This document shows positions 42,801 through 50,509 of a stretch of 64,000 nt of DNA, one piece after another (position 1 is the stretch's first letter; every line of letters begins with the position of its first letter). The stretch lies in contig CAYRBI010000001.1 in the NCBI GenBank assembly GCA_964422415.1, positions 1-64,000 of the forward strand. The letters are read 5' to 3'. The DNA is from OLB16 sp964422415. GTDB taxonomy: Bacteria > Hinthialibacterota > Hinthialibacteria > OLB16. Position numbers and translations under genes: made by a program. Below the pieces are notes generated by a model. That model saw only the letters and a program-made list of their open reading frames with translations, was not told the origin of the DNA and made no database searches.

Positions 42801-43251
42801 CCTTCCCAAAGTCGAAGCCCAGCCAGCTCAGGAGCCCTCACCTCCGGTACACCACACCAGCAAAGGAGCCCGTATCCTGTTCGTTGATGATGAAGACAGC
42901 CTGGTACGGATGGGCGAGATCCTCCTGACACGCGAGGGGTATCATGTGGTTGGAGAAACATCCCCATTGGCCGCACTCCAGCGTTTTCACGCTTCCTCCA
43001 ATTCGTTCGACCTGATCATCACGGACTATACCATGCCGGGTATGACTGGTGTGGCTATGCTTCGTGAGATCCGCAAGACTCATCCACATCTCCCAATTGT
43101 ACTCACTACGGGATATACAGACCCAGTTACAGCCAACGATGAAGCAGAATTGCGAATACACAAGATCCTCAGAAAGCCAGTGCTGACGGACCAATTGATC
43201 GAGGTCATTGAAGAGGCTCTCCACAAGGGGAGAATCCCAGTCCAGACGTGA
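39833..43251 (+). CDS. Hybrid sensor histidine kinase with periplasmic solute-binding sensor (split by assembly gap)
   Basis: One gene interrupted by 100 N. Start GTG 39833 (GAGG 5 bases upstream) leads straight into a signal peptide (VTLLSVLVVLLVTASPCLA). The periplasmic part (about residues 35-250) is a bacterial solute-binding family 3 domain (TIGLADDFAPYMFRGPDGEAAGLMVE; MPWVKAKEAFRNGELQVLAG). A membrane helix (LGYLAILSALSLLLLLFVIAW) and a coiled coil follow, then PAS-like domains with PAC endings (NITDRIRAQEDL, DITAHKQADEQI, DISERKRAEAER), the phosphoacceptor helix LGVLAGGIAHDFNNILSAVLGY, an ATPase domain (IRDTGQGIPPEIIGRIFDPFFTTK; GTGLGLSV) and a receiver domain (RILFVDDEDSL, phosphorylated Asp in IITDYTMPGMTG, final Lys in ILRKPV). 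Removing the N run and one copy of the flanking 55 bases restores one frame of about 1087 residues. Orphan: no response regulator adjacent. Confidence 0.88.
41136..41345 (+). repeat. Identical 55-base sequence on both sides of the N gap
   Basis: Positions 41136-41190 and 41291-41345 are exactly the same 55 bases (encoding the NITDRIRAQEDLRDSEK linker between PAS domains), flanking the N run. This is the pattern produced when two contigs ending in the same k-mer are joined with a fixed-size gap. It is most likely an assembly artefact rather than a biological repeat. Confidence 0.9.
41191..41290. other. Assembly gap of 100 N
   Basis: Exactly 100 unresolved bases, the conventional placeholder for a gap of unknown length. 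It falls inside the hybrid histidine kinase gene. Confidence 0.99.
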
Positions 43252-43348
43252 CTTGAATGATGGCCCGTGCGTTGTGTGACAATATCCAAGGAGGGTTCTA
43301 TCCTCCGCGGCCATTGTTAACATCGGCCAGGCGCCAGGAAGGAATAAA

Positions 43349-44050
43349 ATGATCGATCCACAAAATCTTCTGGGCGGTCTATTGAACACCGCATTGTCCT
43401 CCGGCCTCAAGACAGGAAAGATGAACAAGCATGCGGGGGGTTTGGGTGGTCTGCTCGATCCAAGCAAGGCCGCCATGGGGATGGGCCTGATCGGGCTGGC
43501 GATTGGAGCCTTCGAGCATTTCACCCAACAGGGAGGCCCGGCCGCCGGACAGAACGCTAGTTCTCCATCTGGCCCTCCACCACTCCCCGGTGCTCCGGGA
43601 GCAATGCCTCCGCCTCTGCCCACACCACGGCACGAGGGAGCCATGCCACCCCCACCACCTGCCCTTTCTCAGTCATCCACCTCCTCAAGTTCCCAGGAGG
43701 AGGAGGCATACCTTCTAATCCGTGCAATGATCGCAGCTGCCAATGCGGACTACTCGGTCGATGATACCGAAAGAGCCGCCATCCTCGCGCGTATCGAGGA
43801 AGCTGGCCTCAATGAACAGGAGAGAAATTACATCCTCAGCGAGCTCGACCATCCCCTTGGACTGGTGGAATTAACAAATCAGGTGAAGACACCGGAGATG
43901 GCCGGGCAAGTCTACGCCGTCTCGCTCATCGCCACCCAAGCCGACACCGAGGTGGAGAGGAATTATCTGAGGAGTCTCGCCAAACGCTTGAAGTTGGAGG
44001 CATCCACTGTGACCCGCTGGCATCAAAACTTGGGAATTGATACTTTTTAA
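43349..44050 (+). CDS. DUF533/TerB-like protein with proline-rich linker
   Basis: A 233-residue protein. The N-terminus (LLGGLLNTALSSGLKTGK) and a glycine-rich hydrophobic stretch (AAMGMGLIGLAIGAFEHF) resemble YebE/DUF533 inner-membrane proteins. A Pro/Ser-rich linker follows at about residues 70-125. The C-terminal domain (about 125-230) is TerB-like, all helical (EEEAYLLIRAMIAAANADYSVDDTERAAILARIEEAGL) with the acidic residues of the TerB metal site (NADYSVDDTE; QADTEVERNYL). The function of the family is poorly known; links to tellurite or envelope stress are only by name. It is followed 17 bases later by the GYF-AIM24 gene, likely one transcript. Confidence 0.85.
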   Translation: MIDPQNLLGGLLNTALSSGLKTGKMNKHAGGLGGLLDPSKAAMGMGLIGLAIGAFEHFTQQGGPAAGQNASSPSGPPPLPGAPGAMPPPLPTPRHEGAMPPPPPALSQSSTSSSSQEEEAYLLIRAMIAAANADYSVDDTERAAILARIEEAGLNEQERNYILSELDHPLGLVELTNQVKTPEMAGQVYAVSLIATQADTEVERNYLRSLAKRLKLEASTVTRWHQNLGIDTF

Positions 44051-44067
44051 TTAATGGAGGTGTGGAA

Positions 44068-45054
44068 ATGGCGCTTTGGTATCTGAGTTACAACGGTCAA
44101 CAGATGGGTCCTTTCGATCAGGCCCGGGCTATCGAGATGGCCGCCACCAATCCGGATGGGCTGGCCTGGACGGAGGGGATGCAGGACTGGAAACCCATCA
44201 AGGAAGTTTCCGGACTGGGGCTAGCCGCATCTCGTCCACTCCCTCCACCCCCCAAGGTCTCCCAGAGCGCGGATGTGATCGACTTCAAAATCCTCGGGAG
44301 TGAAATGCAATTTGTCGAGGTAGAACTCGATCCCGGTGAGAGCGCGGTGGCGGAAGCCGGTGCGATGATGTACAAGGATTCCACGATACAGATGGAGAGT
44401 ATCTTCGGTGATGGTTCGCAAACCGGGGGGACCAGCTTCATGGACAAGTTGCTGGGCGCGGGCAAGCGCCTCCTCACCTCCGAGAGCCTCTTCACCACAG
44501 TCTTCACACAAACCGGCACTGGCAAGGGGCGTGTCGCCTTCGCAGCTCCCTACCCCGGCAACATCATCCCACTCCCCCTTCAATCAGTGGGGGGGCGGAT
44601 CATCTGTCAAAAGGACAGCTTCCTATGCGCCGCCCGTGGAGTCTCGATTGGAATCGAATTTCAGCGCCGGATTCTGACGGGCCTGTTTGGCGGCGAGGGT
44701 TTCATCATGCAGAAGCTGGAAGGGGATGGCATGGTCTTTCTCCACGCTGGCGGCACCATCGTAGAACGTCAGTTAGGGCCGGGTGAGTCGCTCCATGTCG
44801 ATACTGGTTGCGTGGTGGCCTACGAGGGAGGCGTGGACATGGATATTCAGCAGGCCGGTGGGATCAAGACGATGCTGTTCGGTGGTGAGGGATTGTTCTT
44901 CGCCATACTGCGTGGCCCAGGGCGGATATGGTTACAGTCGCTGCCCTTCTCGCGCCTAGCGGGTAGGATGTTGATGGCCTCCCGGGGTGGGAAGGAAGAG
45001 GGTTCCATTCTCGGTCCACTCGGTGGACTGTTGGATGGAGATAACCGGTTCTAG
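44068..45054 (+). CDS. GYF_2 domain - AIM24/TIGR00266-family protein
   Basis: ATG 44068 is chosen because GGAGG (44056-44060) is 7 bases before it; the GTG at 44062 would be too close. The 328-residue product begins with a GYF_2-type domain (ALWYLSYNGQQMGPFDQARAIEMA ... GMQDWKPIKEV; about residues 1-55), thought to bind proline-rich peptides, then a short Pro-rich linker. Residues about 70-300 are the AIM24/TIGR00266 trimeric beta-fold (FKILGSEMQFVEVELDPGESAVAEAGAMMYKD; GGEGFIMQKLEGDGMVFLHAGGTIVE; HVDTGCVVAYE). The proline-rich linker of the DUF533 protein encoded just upstream is an obvious potential GYF ligand. No signal peptide. Role unknown. Confidence 0.86.
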   Translation: MALWYLSYNGQQMGPFDQARAIEMAATNPDGLAWTEGMQDWKPIKEVSGLGLAASRPLPPPPKVSQSADVIDFKILGSEMQFVEVELDPGESAVAEAGAMMYKDSTIQMESIFGDGSQTGGTSFMDKLLGAGKRLLTSESLFTTVFTQTGTGKGRVAFAAPYPGNIIPLPLQSVGGRIICQKDSFLCAARGVSIGIEFQRRILTGLFGGEGFIMQKLEGDGMVFLHAGGTIVERQLGPGESLHVDTGCVVAYEGGVDMDIQQAGGIKTMLFGGEGLFFAILRGPGRIWLQSLPFSRLAGRMLMASRGGKEEGSILGPLGGLLDGDNRF

Positions 45055-45073
45055 GTTTGGAGAGATACTCCTC

Positions 45074-46498
45074 ATGGCATTGTCACCCCATTTGAGCGCC
45101 ATTCTGAAACAACCTGCCATCTTGGAAGGACCCGCTCTCAGAACCACTCCCTTCACGGAATGGCCCGAACCCAAGCCGTGGATGCTGGAGTCATTACGAA
45201 AGGTGTGGGAATCCCGCGAGTGGGGTGTCGGCGCACCGGTCATCGATGAGTTCGAAAAAAAATTCGCCAGATACATCGGAGTCCATTCAGCGGGTAGCTG
45301 TGTGAATGGAACCGAGGCGATCACAGTGGCCTTGCGGGCTACTGGAGTCCGGCAAGGCGATGAGGTCATAACCTCCCCTTACACCTTCATCGGCACCATC
45401 ACCCCCATCATGGCCTTGGGAGCAATCCCCAAGTTTGTGGATATCTCTCCCACCAACTACCTGATCAATGTGGACCAGATCGAGGCGGCCATCACGGAAC
45501 ACACGCGAGCCATCATCCCGGTCCATATCGCTGGCTGCCCGGTGGCCATGGAACGAGTCAACGCCATCGCCAGAAAACACAACCTCATCGTGATCGAGGA
45601 CTGCGCGCAAGCGCATGGCGCGGCCTGGCAAGGAAAGAAAGTGGGGGCCTGGGGGCACGCGGGCACCTTTAGTTTCCAAACGAGCAAGAACATGAGCGCT
45701 GGTGAGGGGGGAGCGGTCACCACGGATGATCCCGGCACGGCGGACCGGATCTTTGCCGCCAAGAACTGCGGGAGAGTTCCGGAAGGAGTGTGGTATGAGC
45801 ACAAGTTCTTTGGGACCAACCTCCGTCTCTCAGCCTGGCAGGCGGCGCTTCTTCTGGGGCAGATCGATGAGGTCGATACGGAGAATGCCCACCGCCACGC
45901 CAACGCACTTTATCTCGATTCGTTGCTGCAAGAGGTGGCAGGTATCGAGACCGTAGCGGCCGATCCAGAGGGTGTCACCTCCCACGCCCATCACCTGGTG
46001 CTCTTCCGGTATCACCCCGAGGCCTTTGCGGGAATGAGCCGTGACCTGTTCACTCAATCTTGCGTGGCGGAGGGAATCCCCATCAGTAACGGTTATGTCC
46101 CGGTCTACCAGCAGGGCAGTGTCGCCGAATATGCCTCCTGGCCGTATATTGCTCCGATACTGAGATTCCGTGGAATCGATTATACCCAGGTGGAGTGCCC
46201 GGTAGCCGAACGGATTTCAGGGTATGAGGGGATGTGGATACACATGGGAGCGTTGATGGGTTCGCGGGAGGATATGGAGTCCATCGTGGAGGCATTCCTG
46301 AAGATCCAGCACCACGCGGGAGAGATACGCACGCGGTTGACGGAATATGTCCATCCCGGAATCACCCCTTCCGGTGGGAACGTTGTTGCTCCCGGACCGC
46401 TTTCCAGTCCCGCGTATAGACCGCCTTTGGCACGTCTTCATTTCCCAGTCCTTCCAGATCCTGACCGCCCACCAGGGTCAGACCATACAACCCGCTGA
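45074..46498 (+). CDS. DegT/DnrJ/EryC1/StrS-family PLP aminotransferase
   Basis: ATG 45074 (GGAGAGA about 8 bases upstream) gives 474 residues. These enzymes use PLP to aminate keto-sugars for envelope glycans or antibiotics. The PLP lysine is Lys205 in TFSFQTSKNMSAGEGGA; Asp176 in VIEDCAQAHGA contacts the pyridine N; NGTEAI holds the phosphate; ITSPYTFIGTITPI and WGVGAPVIDEFEKKFARYIGV are typical. The usual fold ends near residue 425 (ESIVEAFLKIQHHAGEI). The final 45-50 residues (Pro-rich, ending PDRPPGSDHTTR) extend into DNA that is antisense to the convergent polyamine synthase and look like readthrough rather than a domain. No sugar-nucleotide genes are adjacent. Confidence 0.9.
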   Translation: MALSPHLSAILKQPAILEGPALRTTPFTEWPEPKPWMLESLRKVWESREWGVGAPVIDEFEKKFARYIGVHSAGSCVNGTEAITVALRATGVRQGDEVITSPYTFIGTITPIMALGAIPKFVDISPTNYLINVDQIEAAITEHTRAIIPVHIAGCPVAMERVNAIARKHNLIVIEDCAQAHGAAWQGKKVGAWGHAGTFSFQTSKNMSAGEGGAVTTDDPGTADRIFAAKNCGRVPEGVWYEHKFFGTNLRLSAWQAALLLGQIDEVDTENAHRHANALYLDSLLQEVAGIETVAADPEGVTSHAHHLVLFRYHPEAFAGMSRDLFTQSCVAEGIPISNGYVPVYQQGSVAEYASWPYIAPILRFRGIDYTQVECPVAERISGYEGMWIHMGALMGSREDMESIVEAFLKIQHHAGEIRTRLTEYVHPGITPSGGNVVAPGPLSSPAYRPPLARLHFPVLPDPDRPPGSDHTTR

Positions 46499-47717
46499 CT
46501 CCCCCCTGCATGGTGGCGCCGAGATACTCATTAAACCGGGGATCCAGGAAATCGATCACATAACCCAGACGATGCAGGTGGTGTTGTGTGGCCAGTTGTA
46601 AAGCAGGCGGTGCGAGAGGGACTGCCAGTCCACCCCGGCGCGCCCCTTTGGGGTCAAGGGCTTGCGCACCTCTTTCCAGGAAGAGACTCACTCCATCCGG
46701 AGTGTAGGGCGGATCGGTAAAAAAGAAATCAAAAGACCCAGATAGAGTCTTGGGAAGGGATTGCCGGAGATCTGCCTGAAGCACCGCCAAGGGAAGGTCC
46801 TCGCTCTGAGCCATGTCGCCGATGAACTCCACAAGCCGGGGATCCACCTCCACAACCACCATCATGCACCCACGCAGAACCTCCTCTCCCAGCGTCTTGC
46901 GGACCATCAGCAAAGTCACCAGTGAGGTCAGGTCATCATCTCCCAGCAAGAGGGCGCGTTTGCCTTGAATCAAGCCGAGATCCAGGAAGAGCTCAGCACG
47001 CCTCAGGACTGTCTCAAGGGTGGCATGGGATTGGTCCCAACCCGGATCAGCGGAAGGACGCTCCTCATAAATTTCTTCCAGGAGTTCCATGAACGGACCG
47101 GCGATATCCTCACCATCCGGTTGGGGTAAGGGGATGTAATCGAGAGAGGCCGAAGCATCGCCCTCGATACCCTCTTCTTCCAAGTCCTCGTCCTCGATAT
47201 CCCCGTTATCAAGGTCTTCTTCTCCAAGATAATCCGCGAACAGATCCTCCTGATCCAGATCTTCTTTCAGGCCCGATTTTTCCATCTCTTTTTCAAATCG
47301 AGCCTCTTGATCGACCTCATCGAGGAGGGCTCTCTTTCCGGCCAGACCATCTCTTTGTTCAGGAGCTTGAACCGGAAAGGGTGTGGGTAGTGTACTCACT
47401 TGGTCTTCCGTCCCGGTGAGTGGTGCGGGCTTTGGCGGGACTCCCCAAATTGCCCCAACGACACTGGCATATTGACTGGAAAAAACCATGCCACCCTTGC
47501 GGACTAGCCAGCCCTGTTTTTCAAGCTCCCGGCGGATCGCGGAGACGAGTGGGATGGGCAACCCCACCTCCGCGGCCACTGCCTTAGGGGAGGCCGGTTG
47601 CAGCCGGTGAATCAGACGCAGAACCGTCTCCACACCGCTAGGCCCTTCCTCGAGAGAGGTGGCCTCAGCAACCCTTTCACAGATTTCAGCCAGTTGTTTT
47701 TGGGGGTCCATGGACAA
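46362..47717 (-). CDS. BpsA-like N4-bis(aminopropyl)spermidine synthase family protein with acidic insert
   Basis: A 451-residue protein. Residues about 25-85 form a winged helix (KAVAAEVGLPIPLVSAIRRELEKQGWLVRKGG). Residues about 225-440 are a Rossmann aminopropyltransferase domain like branched-chain polyamine synthase BpsA: RRAELFLDLGLIQGKRALLLGDDDLTSL (acidic GDDD at 259-262) and FDFFFTDPPYTPDGVSLFLERG (DPPY at 335-338). BpsA, known from hyperthermophilic archaea, makes quaternary branched polyamines that stabilise nucleic acids. Between the domains lies an unusual acidic stretch at about 130-215, with long runs of D/E and almost no basic residues. It is downstream of rpmA, separated from it by a terminator. 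The end overlaps the convergent aminotransferase ORF by 137 bases. Confidence 0.8.
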   Translation of the reverse strand: MSMDPQKQLAEICERVAEATSLEEGPSGVETVLRLIHRLQPASPKAVAAEVGLPIPLVSAIRRELEKQGWLVRKGGMVFSSQYASVVGAIWGVPPKPAPLTGTEDQVSTLPTPFPVQAPEQRDGLAGKRALLDEVDQEARFEKEMEKSGLKEDLDQEDLFADYLGEEDLDNGDIEDEDLEEEGIEGDASASLDYIPLPQPDGEDIAGPFMELLEEIYEERPSADPGWDQSHATLETVLRRAELFLDLGLIQGKRALLLGDDDLTSLVTLLMVRKTLGEEVLRGCMMVVVEVDPRLVEFIGDMAQSEDLPLAVLQADLRQSLPKTLSGSFDFFFTDPPYTPDGVSLFLERGAQALDPKGARRGGLAVPLAPPALQLATQHHLHRLGYVIDFLDPRFNEYLGATMQGGVSGLYGLTLVGGQDLEGLGNEDVPKAVYTRDWKAVREQQRSHRKG

Positions 47718-47719
47718 TG

Positions 47720-47753
47720 AAAAAGGCCCGTTGACCAGAATGATCCACGGGCC
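47720..47753 (-). terminator. Intrinsic terminator after rpmA
   Basis: GGCCCGT (47725-47731) pairs perfectly with ACGGGCC (47747-47753) across a 15-base loop. On the minus strand the stem is followed by a T-run (47724-47720). It lies 25 bases beyond rpmA's stop and overlaps the ribosome-site region of the BpsA-like gene, which would therefore depend on readthrough or its own start. Confidence 0.8.
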
Positions 47754-47777
47754 TGTGTCTTTGCTTGTGTGCGAGGT

Positions 47778-48041
47778 TTAGGAGGTCGGCTCGAGAATCG
47801 AGATGATACGGCGCTCCCGGCCTTTCTTTGTGAAGCAAACAATCCCATCAATCTTGGCGAAAAGAGTATCATCGCCACCCTTGCCAACATTATCGCCCGG
47901 GTGAAAATGGGTTCCCCTCTGACGCACCAAGATTGATCCCGCGCTAACAACCTCGCCCGCGAACCGTTTCACTCCCAGCCGTTGGGCATTACTATCGCGT
48001 CCGTTTTTGAGCTTACCACCGCCGCTCTTTACATGAGCCAT
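47778..48041 (-). CDS. rpmA: Ribosomal protein bL27
   Basis: An 87-residue large-subunit ribosomal protein whose N-terminus reaches the peptidyl-transferase centre. ATG 48041 (GGAG about 8 bases upstream) gives the family start MAHVKSGGGKLKNGRDSNAQRLGVKRF, then SAGSILVRQRGTHFHPGDNVGKGGDDTLFAKIDG, all highly conserved. The first residues differ a little from the common MAHKKGGGS. The usual upstream partner rplU (L21) is absent from this window's neighbourhood, so the L21-L27 operon is broken here. Confidence 0.96.
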   Translation of the reverse strand: MAHVKSGGGKLKNGRDSNAQRLGVKRFAGEVVSAGSILVRQRGTHFHPGDNVGKGGDDTLFAKIDGIVCFTKKGRERRIISILEPTS

Positions 48042-48327
48042 TTCCGCGTCTCCATCTTTATCTCGTGTGGAATCCCACCGGGATCCCATTCTTTGGCAAC
48101 CAATGAAGATACCAAGGGAGCCCCCGGAACACAAGCCCCTTGACCCATTGGAACATCCACGGATCTTCCCAGACGATGGCAGGAGGGTTACGCTATCCTT
48201 AGAGAGGGAAAGGGTATGCCAGAGCTACCGCGGAGTCTTGCGGAAGGGCATATTCCATCATGAGTAGGGACCGGTCAGGAGTTCCCGAATCACATTCCCG
48301 CCGGAAGAGACGGAATCGAGGAAGAGT

Positions 48328-50166
48328 ATGGCAGACGATAACAAAAAGGCTACGGCGCCCATCCAACTAGGGCCAGACAACGGGAAACGCAGTCTCTCTC
48401 TCGATGACCTGATGGAAGCGGCGGGTTTTGTGACCCAGGCTCCAGCAGCTACTACCGAGTCCGAAGCGGCACAACCCTACCGGGCCCAGGAAGTTCATGT
48501 CGATGCCTTCGGAAAACCAGACTCCGCTGATGCACAGAAGAGTCTGGCCGAGATATTGGGATACCCTTATGTGGATGTCTCAGCCATCCGCCCCACCCCT
48601 GAACTCCTCAAATCCATCCCCAAGAAAATTATCACCCGGTATAAGACCATCTTCCCGGTGGAAATCACGCCCACCACACTCAAGGTGGCCTTCGCCGATC
48701 CCTATGATGTTAACGCGCATACCGATGTCGAGTTGATCGCTGATAGTCTAGGGCTACAACTTGAAATGTGCCTGGGTGAGGAGGCCGATATCACCCGGGC
48801 GATCGATACGTATTTCACCGCCGAACGGAACCAGATCTCCGCGTTGATCGATGAGATTTCCGATACGACCACCGCCTCAGCTGGCAATCAGGCCATCTCC
48901 CGCGCGGGCGCCAACGTGATGGTTTTATCGGAGACCGACGATGAGGACTTGGGATCCCTGGCCAAGTCGCTGGAGGGAGTGGACCTCGAATCCAATGAGG
49001 CGCCTCTGGTTAAGCTGCTCAACCTCATCTTCCGCAAGGCCCTGAAGATGCGGGCTAGTGATATTCACTTCGAATCCTATTCAGATGAGTTCCGCATACG
49101 GTTCCGGGTTGACGGTGTATTACAGGACATCGAAAGCCCCCCCACGAAACTCCAGGCCTCCATGATTTCGCGTCTCAAGATCATGTCGGGTATGGACCTG
49201 GCCGAAAAGAAGATCCCCCAGGATGGCCGTATCCAGTTACGCCTGGAGGACAAAGACATCGACTTCCGTGTTTCCTGCCTTCCCTCCATCTGGGGAGTCA
49301 GCATGGTCTTGCGTATCCTTGACAAGACCGGACTTATGCTCGGTCTGGAGGAAGTCGGCTTCATGCCCGACAATGTTGCCCTCTTCAAGAAGCTCATCAA
49401 GCGTCCCAATGGGATCATTCTGATGACCGGGCCAACCGGTTGTGGTAAGACCACAACCTTGTATTCGGCTCTCAATTCCATCAACACCGCCGATACCAAG
49501 ATCATTACGGTGGAGAACCCCGTCGAGTATATGATTGAGGGGATTAACCAGGTGCAGGTCCATGAGGAGATCGGGCTCGATTTCGCCAATGTGCTCCGCA
49601 CCATGCTGCGTCAAGCCCCGAATGTCATCCTCGTGGGTGAAATGCGTGACCTCGAAACCGCCGAAACCGGTATTCGCGCGGCGCTCACCGGTCACTTAGT
49701 GTTCAGTACTCTACACACCAACGACGCCCCCAGCGCCACCACCCGTTTGATCGAAATGGGTATCAAACCCTACTTGGTTTCCTCAGCCCTCCAGGCTGTC
49801 ATCGCCCAACGTCTGGTAAGAAAGATCTGCCCGGAGTGCAAGGAACCCTATTACCCACCACCGGCGCATATCGAGGAATTTGGTGTCAATCCCGATGAGT
49901 TCCGTGGACAACCCTTCTATCAAGGTGTGGGATGCCATACCTGCAACTACTCAGGATACCGTGGACGAACCGCCATCCACGAAATCATGGTGTTAAGTGA
50001 TGATCTCCGGAGCCTGATTCTCAAGACCGCTTCCTCCGAGAAGGTCCGCCGCAAGGCACGTGAAGAAGGCATGAGAACTCTGCGTGAGGATGGCTGGCAA
50101 AAGATCCTTCGTGGCGATACGACCATCGAGGAAGTGATGCGTGTCACCGCGGATGAGCTCAAGTAA
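48328..50166 (+). CDS. Type II secretion / type IV pilus assembly ATPase (GspE/PilB)
   Basis: A 612-residue hexameric motor ATPase. The N-terminal GspE-N-like domain spans about 60-170 (LAEILGYPYVDVSAIRPTPELLKSIPKKIITRYKTIFPVEI). The ATPase core has the Walker A loop GPTGCGKTTTLYSALN at residues 368-376, the Asp box (TVENPVEYMIEGINQVQVHEEIGLDF), Walker B (VILVGEMRDLETAETGIRAALTGHLVFSTLHTND) and the arginine-finger region. The zinc-binding tetracysteine motif is complete: Cys501/504 (CPECKEPY) and Cys536/539 (CHTCNYSG). PilB and GspE cannot be told apart from sequence alone here; no pilin, pilT or gsp genes are adjacent. AGGAAG precedes the ATG. Confidence 0.93.
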   Translation: MADDNKKATAPIQLGPDNGKRSLSLDDLMEAAGFVTQAPAATTESEAAQPYRAQEVHVDAFGKPDSADAQKSLAEILGYPYVDVSAIRPTPELLKSIPKKIITRYKTIFPVEITPTTLKVAFADPYDVNAHTDVELIADSLGLQLEMCLGEEADITRAIDTYFTAERNQISALIDEISDTTTASAGNQAISRAGANVMVLSETDDEDLGSLAKSLEGVDLESNEAPLVKLLNLIFRKALKMRASDIHFESYSDEFRIRFRVDGVLQDIESPPTKLQASMISRLKIMSGMDLAEKKIPQDGRIQLRLEDKDIDFRVSCLPSIWGVSMVLRILDKTGLMLGLEEVGFMPDNVALFKKLIKRPNGIILMTGPTGCGKTTTLYSALNSINTADTKIITVENPVEYMIEGINQVQVHEEIGLDFANVLRTMLRQAPNVILVGEMRDLETAETGIRAALTGHLVFSTLHTNDAPSATTRLIEMGIKPYLVSSALQAVIAQRLVRKICPECKEPYYPPPAHIEEFGVNPDEFRGQPFYQGVGCHTCNYSGYRGRTAIHEIMVLSDDLRSLILKTASSEKVRRKAREEGMRTLREDGWQKILRGDTTIEEVMRVTADELK

Positions 50167-50178
50167 GGGATATGGCGA

Positions 50179-50463
50179 TCAGTTTTTGAGGTTTTGGTAG
50201 ATCAACAATCCCAGAAAGAGAAAACCGAACAGGCCATAAGTGCACACCCAGAGTGCAAGCATTCCGGCGTTGATATCGATATATTGACCCGAGAGAAGGA
50301 CTGTCATGGTCCAGCCATAGAAGCATAGCCAAACGATTAAGATGGTTCTCTGCCAATTCCGGTAGGCGCAAAGAGCCAATATGATAATGGCAATAATCAG
50401 GGAGTAATCAGGGATTTCATAACTCAACCACGCTGCCTTCCATGCCTCGACAAGATCATTCAT
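50179..50463 (-). CDS. Small membrane protein of unknown function (94 residues)
   Basis: A hypothetical 94-residue protein with three hydrophobic segments (YSLIIAIIILALCAYRN; TILIVWLCFYGWTMTVLLSG; GMLALWVCTYGLFGFLFLGLLIYQN). It has a good ribosome site (AGGAGGAAAGGGAG in the 20 bases upstream on the minus strand). It converges on the GspE/PilB ATPase with 12 bases between stops and diverges from the OppD gene. No family recognised. Confidence 0.7.
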   Translation of the reverse strand: MNDLVEAWKAAWLSYEIPDYSLIIAIIILALCAYRNWQRTILIVWLCFYGWTMTVLLSGQYIDINAGMLALWVCTYGLFGFLFLGLLIYQNLKN

Positions 50464-50509
50464 TTCAGTCTCCCTTTCCTCCTGTTTCTCAGGCTATTTT
50501 ATTGCGGAA

